DNA of 28,370 nucleotides, taken from contig DHNU01000078.1 of assembly GCA_002407645.1 (NCBI GenBank), positions 1-28,370 on the forward strand, read 5' to 3'. The notes beneath the pieces were generated by a model that made no database searches, was not told the origin of the DNA, and saw only the letters and a program-made list of their open reading frames with translations. Both the position numbers and the translations under genes were made by a program. Origin of the DNA: Ruminococcaceae bacterium UBA5408 (GTDB lineage: Bacteria; Bacillota; Clostridia; Oscillospirales; Acutalibacteraceae). Positions 7,928 through 14,762 of the stretch are shown here, in pieces; positions within the stretch are counted from its first letter, which is position 1; each line of letters starts with the position of its first letter.

Positions 7928-8307
7928 TATTTATCACCCTCTCCTTTTGGTAAAATAAGGTCAACCCTTTTTATAATTTGTTCCTTAAGTATTCCACAAT
8001 CAACCGCTTCTTTAATAGCCTTATCAAGTTTTTCCAAAGCAATTTCTTTCTGCTGGGAGATTGCTGAAATATCACCGGAAATAAAAGAACCTTTTCCCTG
8101 AATAGAATAAATTATTCCGTCATGTTCAAGCATTCGGTAAGCTTTCTGTACTGTATTGGGGTTTACCCCCAATTCCTGAGCAAGTGACCTTACACTTGGC
8201 AGAGACTCTTCTTTTCCAATTGCACCTATTGCCGCCAAACGGCGTACACTTTTATAAAGCTGCTCATAAATTGGCTGTCGGCTTTTGTAATCCAATGTAA
8301 ACGTCAA
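7927..8307 (-). CDS. GntR-family transcriptional regulator, YtrA subfamily
   Basis: The protein is 126 residues: an N-terminal winged helix-turn-helix (QPIYEQLYKSVRRL, LPSVRSLAQELGVNPNTVQKA, GKGSFIS) and a short helical tail, the hallmark of the YtrA subfamily, which has no large effector domain. The open frame begins with GTG at 8313, but that codon is part of the ribosome binding site GGAGGTGAG. TTG at 8307, five bases after GGAGG, is the more likely start, giving TFTLDYKSRQPIYEQ as the normal family opening. It is the first gene of the ABC operon and probably represses it through the dyad at 8331-8353. Confidence 0.92.
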   Translation of the reverse strand: MTFTLDYKSRQPIYEQLYKSVRRLAAIGAIGKEESLPSVRSLAQELGVNPNTVQKAYRMLEHDGIIYSIQGKGSFISGDISAISQQKEIALEKLDKAIKEAVDCGILKEQIIKRVDLILPKGEGDK

Positions 8308-8330
8308 TCTCACCTCCGAGGCTGTATTTT

Positions 8331-8386
8331 CTGTACTACTCCAAATAATACAGATAGACTATAACATTTATTTGTATAATTGTCAA
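8331..8386 (-). promoter_or_regulatory. Promoter and GntR/YtrA-type operator of the ABC operon
   Basis: On the minus strand a perfect -35 TTGACA (8386-8381), a 17-bp spacer and a -10 TATAGT (8363-8358) form a near-consensus promoter. Just downstream, over the expected transcript start, is the dyad 8331-8353 with arms CTGTANTA and TANTACAG around seven bases. The spacing and the TGTA/TACA half-sites are what YtrA-type regulators bind. This suggests autorepression of the whole operon. Confidence 0.8.
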
Positions 8387-8408
8387 TATGAAATAACAAA
8401 TATAAAAT

Positions 8409-8437
8409 AAAAGTGTCAGTTTTGAGCTGACACTTTT
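8409..8437 (-). terminator. Intrinsic terminator after the ytvI-like gene
   Basis: A perfect 11-bp stem (8409-8419 with 8427-8437) with a seven-base loop is followed on the minus strand by TTTATTTTATA. It is about 90 bases after the ytvI-like stop and just ahead of the GntR promoter, insulating the two units. A shorter T-run on the plus side makes it weakly bidirectional. Confidence 0.85.
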
Positions 8438-8528
8438 TGTGATTTCTATAATAAAAAGTATGGGTATTGATTATATTCGGTATATGGAAGTAAAAAATAA
8501 TGTTAAGTGAGCAAAGACAGAATGTTTT

Positions 8529-9626
8529 TTAATTAGAGTTTATGTTGTCAGCTACTTTTGAATGACTTTCAAATATCGTAGGGAGAACGTTGATTTGTGT
8601 AAGAATTTTATAACAAATAAGAAGCAAAGAAAAGTATATAAGAAGTAAGAAACTTTTGGCTACCAAAGAAAAGTATATTGCGGCAAGCATTGTAAGTGGA
8701 TGAATATTAATTGATGAAGAAACAATTTTTGGTTCGATTATCTGCCTTATAGCAGTTATTAAAATCCAGCCGATTAATAGTGCCGCAAATTTAAAGATAT
8801 TGCCTACTATAAGATAATAAAACGAAAGAGGAATATATATGGTTCCGGGACCGAGTACAGGGAGAATATCAGCGATACCTGTTATAATACTGAGCACAAG
8901 GGGATAGGGAATACCCAATGCAAAAAAGACAACGAGTGTTTCTAAAAAAGTTATGAAATAAATTAGAAGATATGAACAGATGTATTTACCGCTCAGACTC
9001 ATTCCGTGGTGCGATGCTGAACGAATATTAAATACTGTATTTTGTGAAAAGAATGATAAAATATGCGATTTAATTGACGACATATCTTTAGAAAAGAAAT
9101 ATGTTGAGAATATCATTACTATAAACATTGTAAAAATAGCCGGAATGGATGTTAAAAAAGAAAGTACACTGCTTAAAATAGTGGTTATTATACCCGCACC
9201 GGATTGAGCTATTTTTAATAATTCCTGCTGATTTTGTTCAATATACTGTGGGTTGATTTTATTTATATACTCTCCAATATGATTAAGAAAGCTATTTATT
9301 GGTTTTGCAAGCATACTTATGTCCGAAGTTAAATTGTTTATTAAATTATTGATTTCATAAATAAGCCACATTCCAAGAAGAAAAAGTATTCCAAAAACGA
9401 TTATAAATACAATAAATGTGGAAATTATAGCTGCGGTATTTTGTCTGCATTTAAAGCGACTTTTTAAAAAGCATATAACAGGCTGAACCATAAGTGCAAG
9501 TAAAAAACCGGCTAAAAACGGAAAAGTGAATTTTAAAGTTAAGGAAAATAAAATGAATACTGATGTATATACAACAAAAAACATAAAAAGCGGTTTTAAT
9601 CTAATGAATTTTTGCTTATCTATCAA
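8529..9626 (-). CDS. ytvI: YtvI-like sporulation membrane protein (AI-2E/PerM transporter family)
   Basis: This is a 365-residue integral membrane protein with a pair of N-terminal helices (16-50), a third near 62-88, a polar middle (90-155), and four or five further helices to about 340. The conserved segment ADILPVLGPGTIYIPL followed by IRQIIEPKIVSSSINIHPLTMLAAIYF is the diagnostic core of the AI-2E/PerM family, and the GPGT plus EPKIV form is that of the sporulation-associated YtvI group. The role of YtvI is not established; members are expressed in sporulating Firmicutes. The start is TTG at 9626, after GGTGGTGA. The gene stands alone, with its own terminator at 8409-8437. A TATAAT (minus, 9680-9675) is a possible -10, without a clear -35. 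Family confidence is high; the ytvI label is moderate. Confidence 0.8.
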   Translation of the reverse strand: MIDKQKFIRLKPLFMFFVVYTSVFILFSLTLKFTFPFLAGFLLALMVQPVICFLKSRFKCRQNTAAIISTFIVFIIVFGILFLLGMWLIYEINNLINNLTSDISMLAKPINSFLNHIGEYINKINPQYIEQNQQELLKIAQSGAGIITTILSSVLSFLTSIPAIFTMFIVMIFSTYFFSKDMSSIKSHILSFFSQNTVFNIRSASHHGMSLSGKYICSYLLIYFITFLETLVVFFALGIPYPLVLSIITGIADILPVLGPGTIYIPLSFYYLIVGNIFKFAALLIGWILITAIRQIIEPKIVSSSINIHPLTMLAAIYFSLVAKSFLLLIYFSLLLICYKILTQINVLPTIFESHSKVADNINSN

Positions 9627-9870
9627 TTATGGTTCACCACCCGTATTTTATATGACCTTTATTACTGAATTAATATTATAGCCTCTAAAACTTGAAAAAT
9701 AAAGCAAAAATAATCATTATAATTTTTAGAAAATATTTTACCCTAAAAACGGTAAATATTAGTATGGCGATGTATCCTTTAAAATGTTTATTTTTCTCCA
9801 ATTTATAAAAGTAATAAATTAGAAAGATAGAAAATATTATGGGCAGAAATCAATTAATTAATTAAATAAA
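9627..9870. other. AT-rich intergenic region
   Basis: This holds the upstream region of the ytvI-like gene and the downstream region of the Xre regulator. I see a possible -10 for ytvI (TATAAT on the minus strand, 9680-9675) and a small imperfect hairpin near 9728-9760 (ATATTTTACC with GGTAAATAT). No gene is recognisable. Confidence 0.5.
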
Positions 9871-9902
9871 AAAAGGCGCCCCGCCAATGCGAAACGCCTT
9901 TT
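9871..9902 (-). terminator. Intrinsic terminator of the Xre regulator gene
   Basis: AAAAGGCG (9895-9902 read on the minus strand) pairs with CGCCTTTT (9871-9878), and TTTTATTTAAT follows on the minus strand. It lies 24 bases after the stop. The 16-base loop can form extra G-C pairs. Confidence 0.82.
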
Positions 9903-9925
9903 CGTTCTATATGATCGCTCAAATT

Positions 9926-10174
9926 TTATTGTTCTCTGCCTAAAAGCCAATCAATAGAAACATTCAAGATATCTGATAATGCTGCGAGTTCAAAATCTGT
10001 AACATAACGGATTTGTCCTTCCAATTTTGACAAACCGGATGCGTTCATATCAACCCCATTAACCTGCAACTGAGCAAGAAGTTCCTTCTGCTTCATACCT
10101 TGATTTTTTCGAGCCATCTCGACACGGGCACCGACCAAATTTCGGTTACCTAATGCTTGTTTACGTAATCTCAC
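9926..10174 (-). CDS. Small Xre/Cro-type helix-turn-helix regulator
   Basis: The protein is about 82 residues and is nearly all DNA-binding domain: LVGARVEMARKNQGMKQKELLAQLQ, then ASGLSKLEGQIRYVTDFELAALSDILNVSIDWLLGRE, a standard Xre fold with the closing WLLG motif. The longest frame opens with ATG at 10183, but the ribosome binding site GGGAG directly abuts it. GTG at 10174, nine bases downstream, is more plausible; the difference is three residues. No partner toxin or phage gene is next to it, so this is probably a chromosomal regulator of unknown target. It is divergent from pncB, with 340 bp of AT-rich sequence between. Confidence 0.85.
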   Translation of the reverse strand: MRLRKQALGNRNLVGARVEMARKNQGMKQKELLAQLQVNGVDMNASGLSKLEGQIRYVTDFELAALSDILNVSIDWLLGREQ

Positions 10175-10385
10175 TAAATTCATCTCCCATATTTATTATT
10201 GTTTCACACATATTCCATAATGTAACAAAATTCCCCGGAAATTTACGCAGAATTGGAAATTTACCGGTCTAAATCCTGTTATCTTATTTATTATAATATT
10301 TTATTGTGAAAAATGCAATAAAGTATTATAAAATTATTATTATTGATAATAATAAAACAATTTTTTATTAAAAATCATTTCTTAT

Positions 10386-10414
10386 TTGTTATTTTGTCAT
10401 AATTTTGATATAAT
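10386..10414 (+). promoter_or_regulatory. Probable promoter of pncB
   Basis: -35 TTGTTA (10386-10391), a 17-bp spacer and a perfect -10 TATAAT (10409-10414). The leader to the pncB ATG would be about 183 bases, long enough to hold regulation. It contains a short hairpin, GGTAC (10494-10498) with GTACC (10507-10511). I recognise no known riboswitch in it. Confidence 0.6.
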
Positions 10415-10603
10415 ATTCTTGATTATAAGTTTGTTATATAAAAATGTTATCGGACTTTGCTCTGTCGTTATTAAACATTGGAACTTTCTATTTGGTACGT
10501 TTTAAAGTACCGAAAATGAATTACAATGTTATTCTATAATATGATAATGGATAGAGCCGAAGTTACATCAAAATTTAATAATTTATTATTGGAGATGAGC
10601 GGG

Positions 10604-12061
10604 ATGATAAAACAAAGCGAAGTTAAAACTAATTTGTCCATGTTAACTGACTTTTATGAAATTACAATGGGCAACGGCTATTTTACAAATGGATTTAAAG
10701 ACAGAATAGTTTATTTTGACATGTTCTTTCGGCATGTACCAAACGAAGGCGGATATGCAATTATGGCCGGTGTCCAGCAAATTATTGATTACATTGATAA
10801 TTTGGTTTTTACTGAGGAAGACATTGAATATCTTCGCAGCTGTAAAATTTTCAATGAGGAATTTCTTAATTACCTTGCAAATTTTAAATTTACGTGTGAT
10901 GTTTGGGCAGTACCGGAAGGAACGCCTATTTTTCCTGTTGAACCCATAATAACTGTGCGCGGCCCGATTATTCAGGCTCAGCTTATAGAAACAATGATTT
11001 TGCTTTCAGTAAATCACCAAAGTCTTATTGCTACAAAATCCAACCGCATTGTACGAGCCGCAGACGGCAGAGCTGTAATGGAATTCGGTTCACGCCGTGC
11101 GCAGGGCCCGGACGGAGCAATACTCGGTGCAAGAGCAGCCTATATAGGAGGCTGCTGTGGAACAGCGTGTACAATTTGTGACAGAGATTACGGTGTTAAA
11201 GCTCTCGGCACAATGGCACACAGCTGGGTACAGCTTTTTGACAGCGAATTGGATGCTTTCCGAGCTTATGCAAGAGAATATCCAAGTCAGTGTACTTTAC
11301 TTGTCGATACTTACAATGTTTTGAAATCAGGAATACCAAATGCAATAAAAGTATTTAATGAAGAACTTGTACCCAATGGATACAGACCGCAGGGAATAAG
11401 AATTGACAGCGGCGATATTACTTATCTTTCAAAGAAAGCACGTAAAATGCTGGACGAAGCAGGTTTTGAAGACTGCAAAATCTGTGCATCAAACTCACTC
11501 GATGAATATATAATACGCGACATGCTCATGCAGGGTGCATGTGTGGATAGTTTCGGTGTAGGTGAAAGGCTTATTACCTCATCCAGTGAACCGGTTTTTG
11601 GCGGAGTATATAAACTGAGCGGTGTCGAAGACGAAAATGGGAATATTACACCTAAAATTAAAATCAGCGAAAATGTTTCAAAAATTACTACTCCCGGATT
11701 TAAAAATTTGTGGAGACTTTATGACCGCGAAACCGGAAAAGCTATTGCAGACCTTATTACCATGAATGACGAAGTGATTGATGAAACAAAGCCGTATGAA
11801 ATTTTCGACCCTGACCATATTTGGAAAAGAAAAGTAATTAAAAATTTCAAAGCGGTTAATTTAAGAAAAAAGATTTTTGAAAATGGTAAGAATATTTCAA
11901 AGCGCCGTGAATTAAAGGATATAAGAAAATATTGCCTTGAACAAGTTGACACACTTTGGGATGAAGTTAAACGTTTTGAAAATCCTCATCAATATTATGT
12001 AGACTTGTCACAGAAATTATGGGATGAAAAAAATTGTTTAATTTCTGAACACAGCTTTTAG
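10604..12061 (+). CDS. pncB: Nicotinate phosphoribosyltransferase
   Basis: The enzyme joins nicotinate and PRPP to form nicotinate mononucleotide, the first step of NAD salvage (Preiss-Handler route). The 485-residue product begins with the family opening NLSMLTDFYEITMGNGYF. It has the catalytic-region motifs MEFGSRRAQGPDGAILGARAA and GTMAHSWVQ, the RIDSGDI phosphate-site motif, and FGVGERLITSS for the PRPP phosphate. Length matches the clostridial form. The open frame begins at 10526, but the first plausible ribosome binding site (TTGGAG) precedes ATG at 10604 by nine bases, and the homology starts only after it. The gene appears monocistronic, and RNase P RNA follows 155 bp downstream. No intrinsic terminator is evident right after the stop. 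Confidence 0.94.
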   Translation: MIKQSEVKTNLSMLTDFYEITMGNGYFTNGFKDRIVYFDMFFRHVPNEGGYAIMAGVQQIIDYIDNLVFTEEDIEYLRSCKIFNEEFLNYLANFKFTCDVWAVPEGTPIFPVEPIITVRGPIIQAQLIETMILLSVNHQSLIATKSNRIVRAADGRAVMEFGSRRAQGPDGAILGARAAYIGGCCGTACTICDRDYGVKALGTMAHSWVQLFDSELDAFRAYAREYPSQCTLLVDTYNVLKSGIPNAIKVFNEELVPNGYRPQGIRIDSGDITYLSKKARKMLDEAGFEDCKICASNSLDEYIIRDMLMQGACVDSFGVGERLITSSSEPVFGGVYKLSGVEDENGNITPKIKISENVSKITTPGFKNLWRLYDRETGKAIADLITMNDEVIDETKPYEIFDPDHIWKRKVIKNFKAVNLRKKIFENGKNISKRRELKDIRKYCLEQVDTLWDEVKRFENPHQYYVDLSQKLWDEKNCLISEHSF

Positions 12062-12184
12062 AATAGGAATTTATATTAAACAGATGCCTATTTTTAAGTC
12101 GGATTTATGGTAATTAATATTGATATAAAGTATAATATAATTTAACTTGTGGAAATTTATTTCATATTTGTAAATAATATATGG

Positions 12185-12213
12185 TTGACAGTTTTATAAA
12201 AATAAACTAAAAT
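12185..12213 (+). promoter_or_regulatory. Promoter of RNase P RNA
   Basis: A perfect -35 TTGACA (12185-12190), a 17-bp spacer and a -10 TAAAAT (12208-12213) end a few bases before the mature 5' end of the RNA. This is a strong constitutive promoter as expected for rnpB. Confidence 0.88.
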
Positions 12214-12216
12214 ATA

Positions 12217-12572
12217 CTTTGCGAGCAGACTGAACAGCTGCGGACACAGTCCGAAAGGGCGTGCCCGAGGAAAGTCCGAGCTCCACAGGGCAAGAATAAC
12301 GGCTAACGGCCGCCGGGGGCGACCCCAGGGAAAGTGCAACAGAAATATACCGCCGTTTTTACGGTAAGGATGGAAAGGTGAGGTAAGAGCTCACCAGCGT
12401 GCGGGAGACCGCACGGCTCTGCAAACCCTATTCGGAGCAACACCGCAGAGGGACATTATGCGTCTGCCCGACGCGTCCCGAGAAGGTGGCACTGAGCTGT
12501 GATGGCAACATCCGGCCAAGATAGATGGCTGTTCATGACAGAACTCGGCTTACAGGTCTGGTCGTTCCAAAG
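12217..12572 (+). ncRNA. rnpB: RNase P RNA, bacterial class A
   Basis: The catalytic RNA of ribonuclease P trims the 5' leader of tRNA precursors together with the RnpA protein. The conserved elements are readable in order: GAGGAAAGTCCGAGCTCCAC (P4 left and CR-I), GGGAAAGTGCAACAGAAA, GGTAAGGATGGAAAGGTG, GCTCTGCAAACCC, GGAGCAA, then AGATGGCTGTTC and CAGAACTCGGCTTACAG (P4 right and CR-V). The terminal P1 helix forms between CTTTG...CAGACT at the 5' end and GGTCTG...CAAAG at the 3' end, which fixes the limits near 12217 and 12572. About 356 nt and the overall motif order fit class A, the ancestral type, rather than the B type of Bacillus. The ends are estimated from pairing and may shift by a few bases. 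Confidence 0.96.
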
Positions 12573-12574
12573 AT

Positions 12575-12608
12575 AAAACCCGTGAAAATTGCGGGTTTTA
12601 TTTTTTTA
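12575..12608 (+). terminator. Intrinsic terminator of rnpB
   Basis: An 8-bp stem AAAACCCG/CGGGTTTT (12575-12582 with 12592-12599) with a nine-base loop is followed by ATTTTTTT. It starts three bases after the RNA end. Confidence 0.9.
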
Positions 12609-12689
12609 GTTGTACGAAATATATTTAGATAAAAGTATATTTAAAAAATTAAATGCTTAGTTCAATATTTTAGGTTTTATAATAAATGT

Positions 12690-12828
12690 TTCGGCAATGA
12701 CCTATCTAAAACCCTATAGTTCAGTGAACATAATAATAGGCTTATTTATTATGTGAGGGGGGCAAGTGGTGGACAATGTTGCGGAGGAAGCGGTTACTGT
12801 TTGGACACCGCTTTATTTTTTTAAATGA
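12690..12828 (+). ncRNA. Candidate small RNA or leader-peptide segment
   Basis: Between the rnpB terminator and the polymerase promoter lies a segment with several signals. There is a -10-like TATAAT (12678-12683), an 11-base palindrome GTTCAGTGAAC (12719-12729) and a perfect 9-bp hairpin, ACATAATAA with TTATTATGT (12728-12754). A GAGGGGGG ribosome-binding-like run (12756-12763) precedes GTG at 12766, and a 20-codon frame (starting VVDNVAEEAV, stop 12826-12828) runs through the terminator hairpin at 12788-12813. No -35 is convincing, and the peptide resembles nothing I know. It may be a small non-coding RNA, with the short frame a coincidence, or a terminated leader. I compared it with the SRP RNA domain IV consensus and it does not fit. 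Confidence 0.4.
12788..12822 (+). terminator. Intrinsic terminator upstream of the Y-polymerase gene
   Basis: AAGCGGT (12788-12794) pairs with ACCGCTT (12807-12813), with a 12-base loop and TATTTTTTT after it. It ends whatever is transcribed from about 12690, as rnpB already has its own terminator 180 bases upstream. Confidence 0.8.
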
Positions 12829-12855
12829 GGATAGAACATATGTATTATATTACCG

Positions 12856-12884
12856 TTGACTATTTAGAATAAAGAGGGTACAAT
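12856..12884 (+). promoter_or_regulatory. Promoter of the Y-family polymerase gene
   Basis: -35 TTGACT (12856-12861), a 17-bp spacer and -10 TACAAT (12879-12884) give a good sigma-A promoter. The predicted transcript start is near 12891, just before the LexA box. Confidence 0.8.
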
Positions 12885-12893
12885 AATATAAAT

Positions 12894-12905
12894 GAACAAA
12901 TGTTC
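12894..12905. promoter_or_regulatory. LexA (SOS) box
   Basis: GAACAAATGTTC is a perfect GAAC-N4-GTTC dyad, the core of the Firmicutes LexA/DinR site. It lies across the first transcribed bases of the polymerase promoter, where bound LexA would block initiation. A second, imperfect copy, GAACATATGTAT (12834-12845), lies just upstream of the -35 and matches in its left half only. Confidence 0.88.
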
Positions 12906-12935
12906 TTGAAAATTTCAAGGAAGAGATGGGTTAGT

Positions 12936-14177
12936 TTGGAACGAGTTATTTTGCACAGCGACTGCAATAGTTTTTACGCTTCGGTTGAATGTCTTCACAG
13001 ACCTGATTTACGCGATAAGCCCGTTGCTGTAGGCGGCGATGTTGAGGCACGCCATGGAATAATTCTTACTAAAAATCAAATTGCAAAAAAGTTTAACGTT
13101 AAAACCGGGGAAGCAATTTGGCAGGCAAAACAAAAATGTCCTGAACTTGTTATAGTACCGCCTGATTTTCCTCTTTATATGCGATTTTCTAAAATGGCAC
13201 ATAAAGTATATCTTAATTATACGGATAAAGTTGAACCATTTGGACTTGATGAATGTTGGCTTGATATATCCTCAAATGCGCATAACTTAAAGGAAGGATT
13301 CGAATTTGCCAAAAAAATCAGCAGGCAGATTAAGTGCGAATTGGGTATTACTGTAAGTATAGGGGTTTCTTATAATAAGGTATTTGCAAAGCTGGGAAGC
13401 GACTACAAAAAACCCGATGCCATTACTGTAATTAAAAAAGATAATTTTAAGGAAATAGTATGGCCTTTGCCTGCCGGGGATTTGCTGTACGTCGGAAAGG
13501 CTACTGCGCGTAAACTATCATCAATCGGCATTCATACTATAGGTGAACTTGCAAATACACCCACTAATATTCTTAACTCTCTTTTAGGAAAATGGGGAGG
13601 TTTGCTTCACTGTTTTGCAAACGGATTGGATACAACGCCTGTATGTCAATATGACAATCAGCCGACTGTAAAATCTATCGGAAATTCAACAACTGCTCCG
13701 CGTGATTTGGAAAACGAAGAGGATGTAAAAATAATATTATTTGTTTTAGCTGACAGCGTAGCAAGAAGACTTCGAGAACAGGGGCTAAAAGCAAAAACGG
13801 TCTGTATCAGCGTAAGGGATAATCAGCTGTATTCTTTTACAAGACAGCGTACTCTGAACCGATATACCAATATTACGTCCGAAATTGAACGAGCAGGTAT
13901 GGAATTGTTCAGAAAATATTACAACTGGAATAAATCTATACGAAGTATTGGTATCAGCGTTACTGATTTTGTAAGTGATACGATTTCAGTACAGACAGAC
14001 TTATTTTCTAATGAATTGAAACGGGAAAAAAAGGAAAAACTGGACCGCTCGGTTGACAACCTTAAAAATCGTTTTGGCTCTTATTGTGTACAACCGGCTA
14101 TTTTGTTAGCTGACAGGGAACTCTCGGGATTTGACCCCAAAAAGGAACATACAATTCATCCGGAGGGATATTTCTGA
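12936..14177 (+). CDS. Y-family translesion DNA polymerase (DinB/UvrX-like)
   Basis: This is an error-prone polymerase that copies past damaged bases. The 413-residue protein has palm motifs SDCNSFYASVE (metal ligand Asp9, steric gate Tyr14) and GLDECWLD (Asp105, Glu106), then a little-finger domain. QTDLF near residues 353-357 fits the beta-clamp-binding motif. The DCNSFYASVE form, rather than DMDCFFA, is nearer to UvrX/YqjW-like polymerases than to classical DinB, so I give no symbol. The open frame begins with ATG at 12900, but that codon lies inside the LexA box and almost at the transcript start. TTG at 12936 gives ERVILHSDCNSF, the normal family opening. The LexA box and promoter show SOS induction. 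The downstream 85-residue gene begins 15 bases after the stop and is probably co-induced. Confidence 0.93.
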   Translation: MERVILHSDCNSFYASVECLHRPDLRDKPVAVGGDVEARHGIILTKNQIAKKFNVKTGEAIWQAKQKCPELVIVPPDFPLYMRFSKMAHKVYLNYTDKVEPFGLDECWLDISSNAHNLKEGFEFAKKISRQIKCELGITVSIGVSYNKVFAKLGSDYKKPDAITVIKKDNFKEIVWPLPAGDLLYVGKATARKLSSIGIHTIGELANTPTNILNSLLGKWGGLLHCFANGLDTTPVCQYDNQPTVKSIGNSTTAPRDLENEEDVKIILFVLADSVARRLREQGLKAKTVCISVRDNQLYSFTRQRTLNRYTNITSEIERAGMELFRKYYNWNKSIRSIGISVTDFVSDTISVQTDLFSNELKREKKEKLDRSVDNLKNRFGSYCVQPAILLADRELSGFDPKKEHTIHPEGYF

Positions 14178-14192
14178 AAGGAGATTTAAGAT

Positions 14193-14450
14193 ATGTGTTT
14201 AAAAAAATACGTAAATGTTACTGCACGATTTGATGAAAACGGAAATATCACCCCTTTAGCTGTTATTTGGGATAATGATGTAAAGTTTGAAATTGAAAGA
14301 GTTTTGGATATTAATCCCGCTGTTTCGCTTAAAGCAGGCGGAGCGGGTATAAGATATACGTGTAGAATCTGCGGACATGAAAAATATCTCTTTTTGGAAG
14401 AAAATCGATGGTTTGTAGAACTGAAAGAAAAACAATATATTGCATATTGA
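14193..14450 (+). CDS. Small CxxC protein co-transcribed with the Y-family polymerase
   Basis: An 85-residue protein of unknown function. It begins LKKYVNVTARFDENGNITPLAVIWDNDVKFEIERVLDI, a beta-rich stretch, and has a Cys pair plus His in YTCRICGHEKYLF (Cys57, Cys60, His62) and an ending NRWFVELKEKQYIAY. The Cys pair may bind metal, but only three candidate ligands are visible. It has a good ribosome binding site (GAAAGGAG, seven bases before ATG) and starts 15 bases after the polymerase stop, so it belongs to the LexA-controlled unit. Y-family polymerases in other Gram-positives are often followed by small partner proteins (YolD-like or DUF6504-like). I cannot show homology to those, but the position and the beta-rich layout are similar. 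Confidence 0.82.
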   Translation: MCLKKYVNVTARFDENGNITPLAVIWDNDVKFEIERVLDINPAVSLKAGGAGIRYTCRICGHEKYLFLEENRWFVELKEKQYIAY

Positions 14451-14454
14451 AAGG

Positions 14455-14519
14455 AATTGAATTTTCGCCTAATTTCGTATGATTTATTAATTTAAAGTTT
14501 TATTAGGCTAAATCAATTT
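14455..14519 (+). repeat. Imperfect inverted repeat after the polymerase operon
   Basis: GCCTAAT (14467-14473) pairs perfectly with ATTAGGC (14502-14508). With one or two bulges the pairing continues outward between AATTGAATTT (14455-14464) and AAATCAATTT (14510-14519). No U-run follows. It may be a weak 3'-end structure of the SOS operon. Confidence 0.55.
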
Positions 14520-14605
14520 AAAATCTAAGTAAAATTCCCTTTAATAATTAAAAACACATATCATAGTTTGCTAATAGAATAATAACCACAATAAGAAATT
14601 ATAAA

Positions 14606-14689
14606 ATGAAAAAGGTTTACCCCGAAAATTCTATGATGGCTGCGAATGTATATAATAAAAATGACTATGACTATGGCTATGATTCTTAA
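14606..14689 (+). CDS. Candidate 27-residue peptide, Tyr/Asp-rich
   Basis: A short frame starts MKKVYPENSMMAANVY and ends NDYDYGYDS. The Tyr/Asp-rich tail and the usual start context (AAAATGAAAAAG) make it look gene-like, but no clear ribosome binding site precedes it and I know no homologue. It sits alone in the 310-bp gap between the polymerase operon and the next gene. It may be a real small protein, a relic or chance. Confidence 0.25.
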   Translation: MKKVYPENSMMAANVYNKNDYDYGYDS

Positions 14690-14762
14690 CTAATCAAGTG
14701 TATTATTCATATGATGTTTTTAAGTAGACCAAATACTTTAACATGCGTTGGGAGAAAATTAA

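Noticed and set aside
9926..10174. Toxin-antitoxin module or phage repressor
   Set aside because: The Xre-type regulator has no partner frame beside it and no phage genes nearby.
12157..12339. Minus-strand frame over the start of RNase P RNA
   Set aside because: It overlaps a conserved RNA gene and has no protein family pattern.
12690..12828. Signal recognition particle RNA
   Set aside because: The GCGGAGGAAGCGG stretch looked similar at first, but the paired domain IV loop pattern (CAGG opposite AGCAG around a GGAA tetraloop) cannot be formed.
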